From: Devosia sp. 1566
Lineage (GTDB): Bacteria; Pseudomonadota; Alphaproteobacteria; Rhizobiales; Devosiaceae
Length of the DNA stretch: 64,000 nt
Direction of reading: 5' to 3'
Assembly: GCF_004005995.1 (NCBI RefSeq)
Contig: NZ_CP034767.1
Coordinates: 3,100,001-3,164,000 of the forward strand
Shown: in pieces, positions 26,708 to 35,870 of the stretch
Layout: each line of letters starts with the position of its first letter
Position numbering within the stretch: position 1 is the first letter of the stretch
Program-made: the position numbers and the translations under genes
Notes under the pieces: model-generated
What the model saw: only the letters and a program-made list of their open reading frames with translations
Told to the model about the DNA's origin: nothing
Database searches by the model: none

Positions 26708-27358
26708 ATGACCACGATCGGCATCATCGGTGCAGGCGAAGTCGGCACGCAATTCGCGCGCGCAGCCATCGCGAATGGCTACCACGTCGTGCTGGCCAAT
26801 TCACGAGGCCCTGAAACGCTGCGCGACCTCGTTCAAGAACTGGGGCCATCAGCTCAAGCCGCAACTGCGGCACAAGCTGGAGCCGCAGCCGATTTCGTGG
26901 TCGTGGCAGTGCCGCTCAAGTTGATCAACGACATGCCCGTCGACGAACTCGCGGGCAAGGTCGTGCTCGACACCAACAACTACATGATCTGGCGTGACGG
27001 CCATTTCCCCCTCGTCGATTCCGGCGAAAAGACTGTGCACGAACTGCGCCAGGAGCAGCTTCCCACATCGAAAGTGGTCAAGGCCTTCACCCATATCCAG
27101 GCGCCCCGGATCAATAGCTGGGGTCGACCGGCCGGAGCCCCCGACCGGCTAGCGCTGTCAACTTCAAGCAATTTCTCCGAAGCCGTAGACCTCGTCACCC
27201 GGCTTTACGACCAGTTCGGTTTCGACACCGTGGACCATAGTCCGCTCAGCCAATCCTGGCGCAGCGCTCCCGGGCAACCGGCGTGGAAGCAGGAGCGCCA
27301 AACCCGGCCAGAGCTGATGGCCAATTTGGCCCGGGCACGCCCCATCGTCCGGTCCTAG
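26708..27358 (+). CDS. NADPH-dependent F420-reductase-like oxidoreductase
   Basis: Protein of 216 aa with an N-terminal Rossmann domain: MTTIGIIGAGEVGTQFARAA, then LANSRGPETLRDLV, which binds the NADP phosphate through Ser-Arg. The next conserved block is VVAVPLKLINDMP and LDTNNYMIWRDG. The family is the F420-dependent NADP oxidoreductase/6-phosphogluconate-like group. Most bacterial members have no known reaction. The gene follows the SDR after 33 bases. Confidence 0.85.
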   Translation: MTTIGIIGAGEVGTQFARAAIANGYHVVLANSRGPETLRDLVQELGPSAQAATAAQAGAAADFVVVAVPLKLINDMPVDELAGKVVLDTNNYMIWRDGHFPLVDSGEKTVHELRQEQLPTSKVVKAFTHIQAPRINSWGRPAGAPDRLALSTSSNFSEAVDLVTRLYDQFGFDTVDHSPLSQSWRSAPGQPAWKQERQTRPELMANLARARPIVRS

Positions 27359-27386
27359 TCCAGCCCATATTCAAGGAATATCCGCC

Positions 27387-28559
27387 ATGACATCGACCGC
27401 CTATGCGCCCTCCTTGCCGTTATGGGGAGCCGTGCTTGCTATGAGCCTTGGCATATTCGGCATCGTTGGAGCCGAGCTTCTGCCGGCAAGCCTGCTCACT
27501 TCCATGGCCCACGACCTTCAGGTCACCGAAGGCATGGCCGGCCAGGCTGTGACCGTGACTGCCGGCGTGGCCGTCCTTGCCAGCCTGCTCGTTGCCGCCG
27601 CGAGCGGTCGCGTGGATCGCCGCAATGTGCTGATTTTTCTCACCTCCCTGCTGGTCGTGTCCAATCTCCTTGTGGCCGTGGCGCCTTCGCTGAACCTGTT
27701 GCTGCTCGCCCGCATGATGCTCGGGATTTCGCTTGGCGGCTTCTGGGCATTGTCCGCGGCGACAATGATGCGGCTGGTCCCGGAGAAAGACATCGCCAAG
27801 GCATTGGCAATCCTGTTCGGGGGCGTTTCTGCGGCTACCGTGTTTGCCGCGCCGCTTGGCAGCTTGTTGGGCGATCTCTGGGGATGGCGGGCCGTTTTTG
27901 TGGCAGCGGCAGGTTTGGGCGCCCTTGCTCTCCTCGCGCAATTGGTGCTGCTGCCGTCCATGCATTCCGAGCAGGCGGCACGTTTGAGTACCGTGTTTCG
28001 CCTCTTGCGCCGGCCAGGCCTAGGCTTGGGAATGTTGGCTTTCCTGCTGGTGTTCACTGGCCATTTTGGCTTCTTCACCTATCTTCGCCCGTTTCTTGAA
28101 ACGGTGACGCGGGCGGGCCCGATGGGTGTCACCTCCATACTGCTCATCTTCGGCATCGGCACCTTTGTGGGCAATTCAGTGAGCAGCCGGCTGATCGAGC
28201 GCTCGATGTTCGGGACGCTGGCAACAATGCCCCTTCTGCTTGCGGTTCTAGCCATCCTGCTGGCGACCCTTGGTGGGAACGCGTTTGCCGACGCGGCACT
28301 CCCCGCCATCTGGGGTTTCGCCTTCGGCATTATTCCGGTTTCCTGGTCGACATGGGTCACCCGCGTCGCACCCGATGAAGCGGAGTCCGGCGGCGGCTTG
28401 TTGGTGGCAACGGCCAACCTCGCAATCACCATTGGAGCGGCAGCAGGCGGCTGGATCTTCGACCACAATGGTTCGCGGATGGTATTCTTTGCCTGCGCGG
28501 CGGTTCTGGCCTTGAGCTTCGTGTCGACCCTCATGCTGAAGGCCCGCCCAAGCAGATGA
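27387..28559 (+). CDS. MFS transporter, AraJ-like efflux protein
   Basis: Inner-membrane protein of 390 aa with 12 hydrophobic helices. The N-terminal part reads GAVLAMSLGIFGIVGAELLPASLL, typical of the arabinose-efflux/DHA1 group, with the loop 2-3 region containing ASGRVDRRNVLIF. A second conserved stretch is RMMLGISLGGFWALSAATMMRL. It ends the TetR-controlled operon, 28 bases after the oxidoreductase. It probably exports a product or inducer of the pathway. Confidence 0.88.
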   Translation: MTSTAYAPSLPLWGAVLAMSLGIFGIVGAELLPASLLTSMAHDLQVTEGMAGQAVTVTAGVAVLASLLVAAASGRVDRRNVLIFLTSLLVVSNLLVAVAPSLNLLLLARMMLGISLGGFWALSAATMMRLVPEKDIAKALAILFGGVSAATVFAAPLGSLLGDLWGWRAVFVAAAGLGALALLAQLVLLPSMHSEQAARLSTVFRLLRRPGLGLGMLAFLLVFTGHFGFFTYLRPFLETVTRAGPMGVTSILLIFGIGTFVGNSVSSRLIERSMFGTLATMPLLLAVLAILLATLGGNAFADAALPAIWGFAFGIIPVSWSTWVTRVAPDEAESGGGLLVATANLAITIGAAAGGWIFDHNGSRMVFFACAAVLALSFVSTLMLKARPSR

Positions 28560-28693
28560 CCCTTCCCATGGTGCAGGTACCAGTCACCTCACCTGCCCCA
28601 GAGTCTGGTTCGTATCACGAGCGGCTCACGAGACCGTGGCGGGCAGGGCTGCGCCTTGTTCGTCAGACCGGATGGTCACTGTCTCGCCCTAGA

Positions 28694-28830
28694 CATGTCA
28701 CCCCAAGTGTCACGATGCATTGCTGAGCCCCGTTCACAAGGCTTGCAAGTTCATCCCAGCTAGTCCGCAGGGATCACAGGAGACATCTTTGGTCCTGTCG
28801 AAACGAACACCAGTTCCATGTTTCTGAAAA
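28694..28830. repeat. Promoter-region direct repeat, copy 2
   Basis: Second copy of the 24585-24721 block. It contains a dead fragment of the LysR 5' end, the whole divergent promoter and the codons MFLKT, which here run in frame into the next SDR gene. The shared promoter implies that this SDR is controlled by the LysR protein encoded at 23.7-24.6 kb. Confidence 0.85.
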
Positions 28831-28847
28831 CACGAAAGGGCATCACA

Positions 28848-29654
28848 ATGGCTGAAAAAGTATGGTTTCTCACTGGCGGATCACGCGGTTTCGGTCGGAT
28901 CTGGACGGAGGCGGCACTCAAGCGCGGGGACAAGGTTGCGGTCACCGCGCGCGACCCAGCCTCGCTTGTCGAACTGACGGAAAGGTTCGGCGATCAGGTG
29001 CTTCCGCTGACGCTGGACGTCACCGACTCCGATGCCGTGATCAAGGCCGTTCACATGGCCCACGATCATTTCGGCCGGCTCGACATCGTCGTGTGCAACG
29101 CGGGCTTCGGGATGGTCGGCGCGGTAGAGGAGGTCAGCATTGAACAAGCGCGCCTCGTCATGGACACCGACTTCTTTGGCATGCTGGCAGTCGTAAAAGC
29201 TGCGTTGCCGATCATGCGCGCCCAAGGGTCTGGTCACATCCTGACTGTGGCCAGCACCGCGGGCATCATGGCAACACCATGCGGCGGGCTCTATAATGCG
29301 GCCAAGTTCGCGGTCGTAGGCCTGGGTGAAGCCCTTGCCGGCGAAGTCGCGCGGCTGGGCATCAACGTCACGATCATCGAGCCAGGCCCGCACGCTACGG
29401 ACTTCACGAGCGCGTCCTCGATGGTCGTTGCCCAGCCGATCGACGCCTACGGGCCCCTTCGAGACGAACTTGCGGCGGCGTATCCGGCCGGGGGCGCCAG
29501 TGATCCCCGTACAACAGCTGCCGCAATATTGGCAGTTGTGGATGCCCCCTACCCGCCCTTGCACCTGCTGCTTGGCAGCGGCCGGGCACAGATCGATCAA
29601 GTCTATGCCAGCCGGACCGCCGACTGGGATGCCTGGTCTGACGGTCCGCACTGA
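28848..29654 (+). CDS. Short-chain dehydrogenase/reductase behind a duplicated promoter
   Basis: SDR of 268 aa with TGGSRGFGRIW (the usual second Gly helix ends in Trp), DVTDSDAV, VCNAGFGMVG, Ser in TVASTAG and Tyr/Lys in GGLYNAAKFAVVGLGEALAGE. I choose ATG 28848, preceded by AAAGGG. The same frame opens ten codons earlier at 28818 with MFLKT, copied from the secreted-protein gene with the duplicated promoter. Similar SDRs reduce or oxidise aldehydes and alcohols. Substrate unknown. Confidence 0.88.
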   Translation: MAEKVWFLTGGSRGFGRIWTEAALKRGDKVAVTARDPASLVELTERFGDQVLPLTLDVTDSDAVIKAVHMAHDHFGRLDIVVCNAGFGMVGAVEEVSIEQARLVMDTDFFGMLAVVKAALPIMRAQGSGHILTVASTAGIMATPCGGLYNAAKFAVVGLGEALAGEVARLGINVTIIEPGPHATDFTSASSMVVAQPIDAYGPLRDELAAAYPAGGASDPRTTAAAILAVVDAPYPPLHLLLGSGRAQIDQVYASRTADWDAWSDGPH

Positions 29655-29907
29655 GCCTCGCGTGGAGCAAGAGGGAACCGCGCGGTGCGGTCCCGTCTCA
29701 GCCGCGGGCGCAATGGGCGAGGACCGTCGATAAAACAGCGGGTCGGCTGGCTTGAAGCCCGGTTGGTGGTTTCCTCCGTCCTGATCGGCGCAAGCGGCCG
29801 AGCAAGTGCTGGACGATGTTAGTTCACTTTCATTGGCCTGCAGTCCAGAACAGGTCGCCCGGCTGGGGCCAGGCCCCACTGCCGCAAGGTGCCCGAGGCC
29901 GAGATGA

Positions 29908-30708
29908 TCAGCCACTCGCTGCCACAATCATGAAGGCGCGAGTGGGCAGCCGGATGATACCTTGTGCATCGGCATAGCCATTGAAGGCCTGCTGCAACGC
30001 CTCACGTAAGTTTTCACCCTCATCGGGGCTCAAGGCAGCATACCCCGGAAAACCGCGGAACATCGGGTCGCACTCGCTGACCACGTCGGGGGAGGAGTAA
30101 GGACTCCAGTCTGCCTGAGCGACGTGAATATTGGCAGTGGAGCAACCAGCCTCCAACAGGCTCTCCCTCAGCTCGTCTTGCGAGAAGGTAGGGAACATCC
30201 CTGCCGGCCATAGTTCGCGATCCGGATGAAGCTGCGCAAACACACGCCGCATCAGATGTGCCGGTGAGCAATCGTCTTCCTGCGTCCACATTGTCAGCCC
30301 AACACGACCCTGGCGGCGGGTGACCCGCAGCAACTCGTCCAGCCCCAGCCGCCATGTCGGAAAAGCAAGAATGCCAAAATGCGAGATGGCGATATCGTAG
30401 CTTGCACCGGCTGTGCCGAGCGATCTGAAATCCATGACCCCAGCGCGGGCATTCTTGAAGGATCGGAGCCGCTCCGCGCTGCGCGCCACCATGTCCGGAC
30501 TGATATCGGTCGCCGTTACCCAGGCGTCGCGCTCTGCCGCAGCGACCGCGAGTCCACCAGTGCCGGAGGCAACGTCGATTACCGCCAAGCCATCGAGCGG
30601 CATCAACTGGTCGAGCAACTGGATCGCGAAGGGCTGCGTCGCGCGCTCGCCCATACGCTCGTAAAGTCCAATTGGGCCGGCGCCTGCATCGATGGGGCTG
30701 TTTGTCAA
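29908..30708 (-). CDS. Class I SAM-dependent methyltransferase
   Basis: Protein of 266 aa. The SAM-binding motif I is VIDVASGTGGLAVAAA near residue 44, followed by the acidic ATDISPDMV and MDFRSLG. The fold matches the UbiE/type 11 group. The start is TTG 30708, behind a strong AGGAGG. It is the last gene of a minus-strand set with a quinone-reductase-like gene and an antibiotic-biosynthesis-type monooxygenase, with 67 bases between each. A role in quinone or phenol methylation is plausible but unproven. Confidence 0.85.
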   Translation of the reverse strand: MTNSPIDAGAGPIGLYERMGERATQPFAIQLLDQLMPLDGLAVIDVASGTGGLAVAAAERDAWVTATDISPDMVARSAERLRSFKNARAGVMDFRSLGTAGASYDIAISHFGILAFPTWRLGLDELLRVTRRQGRVGLTMWTQEDDCSPAHLMRRVFAQLHPDRELWPAGMFPTFSQDELRESLLEAGCSTANIHVAQADWSPYSSPDVVSECDPMFRGFPGYAALSPDEGENLREALQQAFNGYADAQGIIRLPTRAFMIVAASG

Positions 30709-30775
30709 AGCTAGGCCTCCTAAAATCTTCTCGTAACGTGCAAAGTGTGGGGGCGGCGCTGATTGGCGTACTTTG

Positions 30776-31081
30776 TTACTCGTCCATCAAGCCACGTTCA
30801 CGCCGGGCGTCGTATTTGAGAATTTCACCTCTCATGGCGTCACCCCATCGGCCAACGAACGCGACCGTGTCGCTAGAGTGGAGATGAGCAGTGAGTGCGG
30901 CCTGGTCTCTCCACCGCTCGGCAATCAGGAGGCGGCCAGCATGCGGATCGTCCATAGCCGCGTCATAGGACAGATTTCCGTCCCGCTGCCGCGCAGTGAT
31001 GGCGAGTTTCTGGAGATCCTCGACAAACTCGGTAATCGAGGAGGGCTCGACATACATATAGCCGGTAACAATCAGCATCAT
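30776..31081 (-). CDS. Antibiotic biosynthesis monooxygenase (ABM)-domain protein, putative quinol monooxygenase
   Basis: Ferredoxin-like ABM protein of 101 aa, usual length for YgiN-type quinol monooxygenases. It reads MLIVTGYMYVEPSS, then AITARQRDGNLSYDAAMDDPHAGRLLIAERWRD, cited by GNLSYDAAMDDP and LLIAERW. Such proteins dimerise and oxidise quinols without cofactor. It stands between the quinone-oxidoreductase-like and methyltransferase genes, so the three may protect against or recycle quinones. Confidence 0.88.
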   Translation of the reverse strand: MMLIVTGYMYVEPSSITEFVEDLQKLAITARQRDGNLSYDAAMDDPHAGRLLIAERWRDQAALTAHLHSSDTVAFVGRWGDAMRGEILKYDARRERGLMDE

Positions 31082-31148
31082 GGCTTACCTTGGTGGATCC
31101 CGCTCGACCGTCTGCACTTCCGACGATCGGGCGGCTGACAGCAACAAA

Positions 31149-32162
31149 TCAGACGGACAGCACGATCTTGCCTTGAATACTGCCGTGGGCGGCGCGCTCA
31201 TGTGCGCGCGATGCCTCGGCCAGCGGGAATGTGCTGTCGATGACGACACGCACAATGCCGTCGTCGAGCAGGCGGGCGGCTTTTGCCAGTTGCGCGCCAT
31301 TGGATCGAACCTGCGTGGATGAGACCGTAATCCCGAGCTTCTTGGCCTCCGCGTGACCAGAAAAGCCCAGCGGGTTGACCAGGAACAGCGCGCCACCCGG
31401 CTTCAGAACATGTAAGAAGCGCTCCATGTCCGCGCCGCCTACTGCGTCGAGGACAAGGTCCACGTTTCGGACGACTTCCTCCGTCGCGATCGTCTTGTAG
31501 TCGATGAACTGATCCACGCCGAGATCTCGCATCAGCGCCTCGTTCTTGGCCGATGCCACCGCGATGACGCGAGCGCCCTGCCATTTCGCCAGTTGGACAA
31601 CCAGGTGCCCGACACCGCCCCCGGCGCCGTTGATCAGCACCGTCTGGCCGCCAAGGGGCACTGGCTCATGCCGGAAGGCTTGGAACGGATTGGGCTCGTC
31701 ATGGCCAAGCTCGATCAGGAACTGCCATGCCGTTAAAAGCGACATCGGTGCACCGGCCGCATGAATATGGTCGATACCGGTTGGTTTGGACGCAAGATGC
31801 GATGCCGGCACACCGATGTACTGCGCGTAGGCGCCGCTTCCCGTCATTAGGTCGTCAGGGAAGCGAACCATCGCGTAGACCTCGTCGCCAATGCTGAACT
31901 CATCGACGTCGGGGTGAACCGCTTCCACGACACCCGACACATCCGTGCCGAGAATCAGTGGGAAGGATGCGTTGGGTCGCCATTCTGGCGGCAGCGCTCG
32001 ATAGCCGTCCCGCAGATACCAGTCGGGCGGATTAAGCCCTGCCGCGTGGACCCGAACAAGCACCTCGCCGGGCTGCACATCCGGCCTGGGCGCGTCTTCG
32101 TACATCAGCACCTCTGGACCACCAAATGCGTGCAGACGAACTGCCTTCATCTCGTCGCTCAT
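31149..32162 (-). CDS. NADP-dependent quinone-oxidoreductase-like MDR protein
   Basis: Zinc-free medium-chain reductase of 337 aa. The N-terminal catalytic domain has [16 protein letters not shown] and LGTDVSGVV. The Rossmann motif is [18 protein letters not shown] near residue 165, and [25 protein letters not shown] follows. ATG 32162 ([10 protein letters not shown]) is chosen; an earlier in-frame start adds 16 residues. Divergent from a LysR gene with 89 bases between, the likely regulator. It probably reduces quinones or alkenals with NADPH. Confidence 0.9.
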   Translation of the reverse strand: MSDEMKAVRLHAFGGPEVLMYEDAPRPDVQPGEVLVRVHAAGLNPPDWYLRDGYRALPPEWRPNASFPLILGTDVSGVVEAVHPDVDEFSIGDEVYAMVRFPDDLMTGSGAYAQYIGVPASHLASKPTGIDHIHAAGAPMSLLTAWQFLIELGHDEPNPFQAFRHEPVPLGGQTVLINGAGGGVGHLVVQLAKWQGARVIAVASAKNEALMRDLGVDQFIDYKTIATEEVVRNVDLVLDAVGGADMERFLHVLKPGGALFLVNPLGFSGHAEAKKLGITVSSTQVRSNGAQLAKAARLLDDGIVRVVIDSTFPLAEASRAHERAAHGSIQGKIVLSV

Positions 32163-32251
32163 GGTCAAATCTCCGCCTCTCATTGTCATTGGCGAATTTA
32201 GCGGCAGCACTGCTGGTTGATAATCGCTGCAGAAGGCGTTTAAGTAATGCC

Positions 32252-33184
32252 ATGGTGGAACATATCACTCTGGACCGGCTCACTGGCATTATCGCCTTCG
32301 CGCGTGCGGGATCGCTGGGCAGCTACACGGCAGCGGCGCGCGCGCTGTCGATTTCTCCGTCGGCTGTCAGCAAGAGTGTCCAGCGGCTTGAGCGGCATCT
32401 GGGGGTGTCGCTGTTTACCCGTACGACACGCTCGCTGGCCTTCACGCCTGAAGGACGCGACCTGCATGAGCGCGCGCTGCGTCTGCTCCGCGAGGCGGAG
32501 GAGATCGAGCAGACGGCAATGACCGCCCGCTCGGAGCCATCGGGCACGTTGCGCGTGGCGGCGTCACTGCCGATCGGACTCCACCTGATCGCTCCCGCTT
32601 TACCAGCTTTCCGCCGGCTCCATCCGAACCTGGTCGTTGATCTTAGGCTGGGTGACCAGATGGTGGACATGATTGAGGAAGGGATCGACGTCGCCATACG
32701 TATCGGTGATCTGGCTGACACTCGACTTCTATCACGCAAGCTCGCGCCCCATCGGCTTTGCTGCTTCGCCTCGCCAAGCTATCTCGAGGAACGCGGCACC
32801 CCAACCCACCCCGATGACCTAGGAGGGCACGACACCGTCAATCTTCGGTATCAGAGCACGGGCCAGGCATTTCGCTGGCCATTCCGGATTGGCGATCGTG
32901 AAATCGAGATCGTGCCCAATTCCGGTGTGCTCGCCGATGCCAGCGAGGCCGTGCTCATCATGCTGGCAGCCGGTGGTGGGATAGGGGTAGGCGCCTCCTT
33001 CATGGCAGCTCCCTACGTGCAGCGCGGTGAATTGATCCCAGTGCTGTCCAGGTTCGCCGTTGAGCGAAATAACGTCACCGTGCTTTGGCCGGCAAGCCGA
33101 CGCGCCAACCCCGCCGTGCGCGCCTTTCTAACCATGCTCGACGCCACTTTCACCCAGCGAACGGCGGCTTCAAGTATCGGCTGA
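32252..33184 (+). CDS. LysR-family transcriptional regulator
   Basis: Regulator of 310 aa. The N-terminal HTH has [32 protein letters not shown] and [19 protein letters not shown]. The effector domain follows from about residue 90. ATG 32252 is the natural start; the frame is open further upstream into the divergent gene. It faces the quinone-reductase operon, its probable target. The spacer holds a short palindrome, CAGCA-C-TGCTG, at 32205-32215. Confidence 0.9.
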   Translation: MVEHITLDRLTGIIAFARAGSLGSYTAAARALSISPSAVSKSVQRLERHLGVSLFTRTTRSLAFTPEGRDLHERALRLLREAEEIEQTAMTARSEPSGTLRVAASLPIGLHLIAPALPAFRRLHPNLVVDLRLGDQMVDMIEEGIDVAIRIGDLADTRLLSRKLAPHRLCCFASPSYLEERGTPTHPDDLGGHDTVNLRYQSTGQAFRWPFRIGDREIEIVPNSGVLADASEAVLIMLAAGGGIGVGASFMAAPYVQRGELIPVLSRFAVERNNVTVLWPASRRANPAVRAFLTMLDATFTQRTAASSIG

Positions 33185-33320
33185 TCTTGCGCGGAAGGGC
33201 GGCCTAAGGGGTCGGTTCCTGCCGACAGACTGCGCCCCATTTCAGGCGTTCGGTCCGCGTTTTCGTGCTGACGAGGGTCACTCGTGCATCAGCATCGGAT
33301 GGCTGAGATCACGTAAAGTA

Positions 33321-33719
33321 TCAAGGCAGCACACCGAGCTGGCGGGCAATGGCCTGGTAGTCCATTAAGAACCACATCTCGGCGAAGCGACTGTCTCGGA
33401 TCCGGTAGCTGGCGAACTCGGTGAAATCGACGCGGCAGCCAGTTGACTCTAGGCCTAGCCAGGTTTGCCCGGGGGTTCCGGTATCGCGAAGCCGGGCGGC
33501 GATACGATCATCATCTACGAACAATTCTTCGACCTCCCAGGTGAAATCGGGCACAGCCTGGACTATGCTCTTGAGGGAATCCACCACGTCATCCCGCCTG
33601 TAGGATCGGCCATTTATGGTGACATCAGGGCTGATCAAATCCGCGATGGCACTGAAATCCCGCGCGTTCGCTGCTTGGATGTAATGAAGATAGAATTGCT
33701 TCAACAATTCGTCTGTCAT
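33321..33719 (-). CDS. SnoaL-like / nuclear transport factor 2 family protein
   Basis: Protein of 132 aa of the ester-cyclase/SnoaL group: YIQAANARDFSAIADLISPDVTINGRSY, then the VPDFTWEVEELFVDDDRIAARL stretch seen in SnoaL-like polyketide-cyclase domains. ATG 33719 follows GGAGAAGTGCTTC. It is the last gene of the minus-strand set with the broken hydrolase and an SDR, all probably controlled by the divergent TetR gene. The reaction is unknown. Confidence 0.82.
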   Translation of the reverse strand: MTDELLKQFYLHYIQAANARDFSAIADLISPDVTINGRSYRRDDVVDSLKSIVQAVPDFTWEVEELFVDDDRIAARLRDTGTPGQTWLGLESTGCRVDFTEFASYRIRDSRFAEMWFLMDYQAIARQLGVLP

Positions 33720-33786
33720 GAAGCACTTCTCCATGTTGTTGACTGAGCGATGGGAATGGCGTCGGGGTGATCGACGCCATTGAAGC

Positions 33787-34845
33787 TTACTGGCCTTCGC
33801 TATTGCCAATGAAGTCCAGGATCAGGTCAGTGACCGCTTCGGGTGCCTCCTCGGCTACGTAATGACCGACATCAAGCTGAACGATCTTAGGGTTGGCGAT
33901 CCGATTTTCCATGAAATCAGCCAGCAAACCGTAGCCCAAGCCACCGATGCCCAGCGAGGGGACATCGATTTCTCGGGGAAGGAAGCGTTGTCGATCAGAT
34001 CCTGCGGATAGGCTTGGTACCATCCGTCGCCTGCCCGAATGGCAGCAGGCGTGTTGTAGGCGTTTGCGTAAACGGCGCGATCGAACTCGGTGATCGCGTC
34101 CTGATGGTAGAGGAGCGAGTCCCAAAACCAGTCCAGGTAGATATGTGCCCGTCCCTCGATCAGCTGCTCGGGCATGCCATGCACCTGATGGAAGGCGAAC
34201 CACCAGATTAAGAAGTCCTTCCTGAATTCTCCCGACAGAACCTGGGGCGGCAGGAGCGTCATCTGGGAAGTTGATGCGGGAAGTCCGCCGACGTCGAGAT
34301 AGGTCGTCGACAGGGTTGCTTCGGGGTAGAGAACAGAGAACGGATACGCGATGTGCCCGCCGATATCATGTCCGACGATATGGACTTTCTCCAATCCGAG
34401 GCTCTGGATCAGCTCGTATATGTCCTGGGCCATGTTCTTTTTATCATAGCCACCCTCGGGCTTGTCCGATGCCCCCATGCCGCGGATATCGACCGCGATG
34501 ACGCGGTGGCTTTCCGCCAGCTTGGGCATGATCTCGTGGAACGCCCACCAGGTCTGGGGCCACCCCGGCCATGAGGACGACCGGCGTGCCTTCCCCGCCC
34601 TCCACATAGTGCAGCCGCGTCCCATTCACGTCGGCAAACCCGCGGCGAAAGCCGTCGAGTTGAGCGACCAGGGCGTCATCCGACACGTCCAAATGGGCGT
34701 AGGGATTTCCCTTGTCGGTGACTTGTGCAAGCACTGCTGTAGGCGAGAACATCGCCAAGCCCATCAGCGCTGATGCTGCGCCCACACGAACTTTGCTGCG
34801 CCAAACGGACCAGGTATCGGATTTAGGATTCATTCGTCTGCTCAT
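33787..34845 (-). pseudogene. Frameshifted secreted alpha/beta hydrolase (epoxide-hydrolase-like)
   Basis: The translated sequence spans a full alpha/beta hydrolase over three frames. Frame one gives a signal peptide (ending VLAQ) and FADVNGTRLHYVEGGEGTPVVLMAG. Frame two gives WPQTWWAFHEIMPKLAE, the DIRGMGASDKPEGGY loop and the nucleophile elbow VGHDIGGH. Frame three gives VPSLGIGGLGYGLL and the catalytic His in DVGHYVAEEAPE. The first lesion is one extra base in a run of four C at 34563-34566. The second is one missing base near 33975-33990. Either a true pseudogene or two homopolymer sequencing errors. Confidence 0.85.
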
Positions 34846-34908
34846 TGGATTGCCATTGTAATTTTTGCGCGTCGCGCCTGAAGAGGGACGGGCCGCCTTT
34901 GCTTGGGC

Positions 34909-35649
34909 CTAGGCGTTGTACCCGCCGTCCACGGTCAAGGTCGCTCCGGTCACGAAATCAGCACCGGGGCTAGCCAGGAAAACCACGGCCGCCGCGATGT
35001 CGGCGGGCGTGCCGTACCGGAGCACTGACGTCAGGCGACGGTTTTCGTCGGCCAATGGACCGTTAGCCGGGTTCATGTCGGTGTCAGTCGGGCCGGGTTG
35101 AACGACGTTCACCGTGATGCCCATCGGGCCCAGTTCGCGGGCGAGATGGCGGGAGAGGCCCAGGTAAGCCGATTTGGTAAGCGCGTAGGCCGCCAGGCCA
35201 GAAAAGGGCGCGCGCTCAGCCGAGTTTGAACCGATGCTGATGATACGGCCGCCTCGGCCAAGGTGAGGAATTGCCGCCTTGATCGCCAGCATGGCCGAGC
35301 GCACGTTCACATTCAGCAAGGCATCAATGTCGTCCAGCGTGAGATCAACAAAGGCCCCCATGCGCGCGGTGCCGACATTGTTGACGAGAATGTCGAGACC
35401 GCCCAATCCGCCCGCCGCCTCGCCTACCGACCGGGTCACTGCAGCGGCATCAGCGCTGTCAGCCTGGATCGCCACCCCTCGGCGACCGGCGGCTTCGATC
35501 CTGCGCACCAGTTCATTCGCACGGTCGGCCGACCGCTCATAGGTAATCGCGACGTCAGCGCCTTGCTCCGCCAAAGCCAGCGCTATGCCAGCGCCAATAC
35601 CGCGCGAAGCACCTGTAACCAAGGCACGTTTTCCAACGAGTTCGCTCAT
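34909..35649 (-). CDS. Short-chain dehydrogenase/reductase
   Basis: SDR of 246 aa. TGASRGIGAGIALALAEQG lies near residue 12, VNNVGTARMG replaces NNAG, and the catalytic residues are Ser in SIGSNSAE and Tyr/Lys in LAAYALTKSAYLGL. The end is TGATLTVDGGYNA. ATG 35649 is used. It faces the TetR gene at 35.9 kb; the spacer contains repeated TGTATCG-type operators, so it is very likely repressed by that TetR protein. The broken hydrolase and the SnoaL-like gene follow in the same direction. Confidence 0.9.
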   Translation of the reverse strand: MSELVGKRALVTGASRGIGAGIALALAEQGADVAITYERSADRANELVRRIEAAGRRGVAIQADSADAAAVTRSVGEAAGGLGGLDILVNNVGTARMGAFVDLTLDDIDALLNVNVRSAMLAIKAAIPHLGRGGRIISIGSNSAERAPFSGLAAYALTKSAYLGLSRHLARELGPMGITVNVVQPGPTDTDMNPANGPLADENRRLTSVLRYGTPADIAAAVVFLASPGADFVTGATLTVDGGYNA

Positions 35650-35661
35650 CAAAGCTTTTTC

Positions 35662-35677
35662 TGTATCGTTCGATCCA
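35662..35677. promoter_or_regulatory. TetR operator-like site 1
   Basis: TGTATCGTTCGATCCA, an imperfect palindrome 13 bases upstream of the SDR start. It shares TGTATCG/CGATACA half-sites with two further copies in the same spacer. Confidence 0.6.
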
Positions 35678-35719
35678 AAAACTCATAGGCCGACGTCAGC
35701 GTCCTGGTCAACACTTATA

Positions 35720-35733
35720 TGTCGGTCGATACA
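35720..35733. promoter_or_regulatory. TetR operator-like site 2
   Basis: TGTCGGTCGATACA; its reverse complement begins TGTATCGAC, matching sites 1 and 3. It lies mid-way in the divergent SDR/TetR promoter. Confidence 0.55.
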
Positions 35734-35820
35734 GAAAGGAAGATGAAGCCGACTTTAGTGGCACCTCGGGTTGAATGTTCGCCTGAGCAGGAAACTTGAA
35801 GGTTGAGGCTGAGGAAGATA

Positions 35821-35836
35821 TGTATCGCTCGATGCA
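35821..35836. promoter_or_regulatory. TetR operator-like site 3
   Basis: TGTATCGCTCGATGCA, closest to the full palindrome. It lies upstream of the preferred TetR start (GTG 35871) and would overlap the coding sequence if an earlier start were used. Confidence 0.6.
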
Positions 35837-35870
35837 GATTGCTTCAGTACCTGCTTCTCGGAGACCGACA

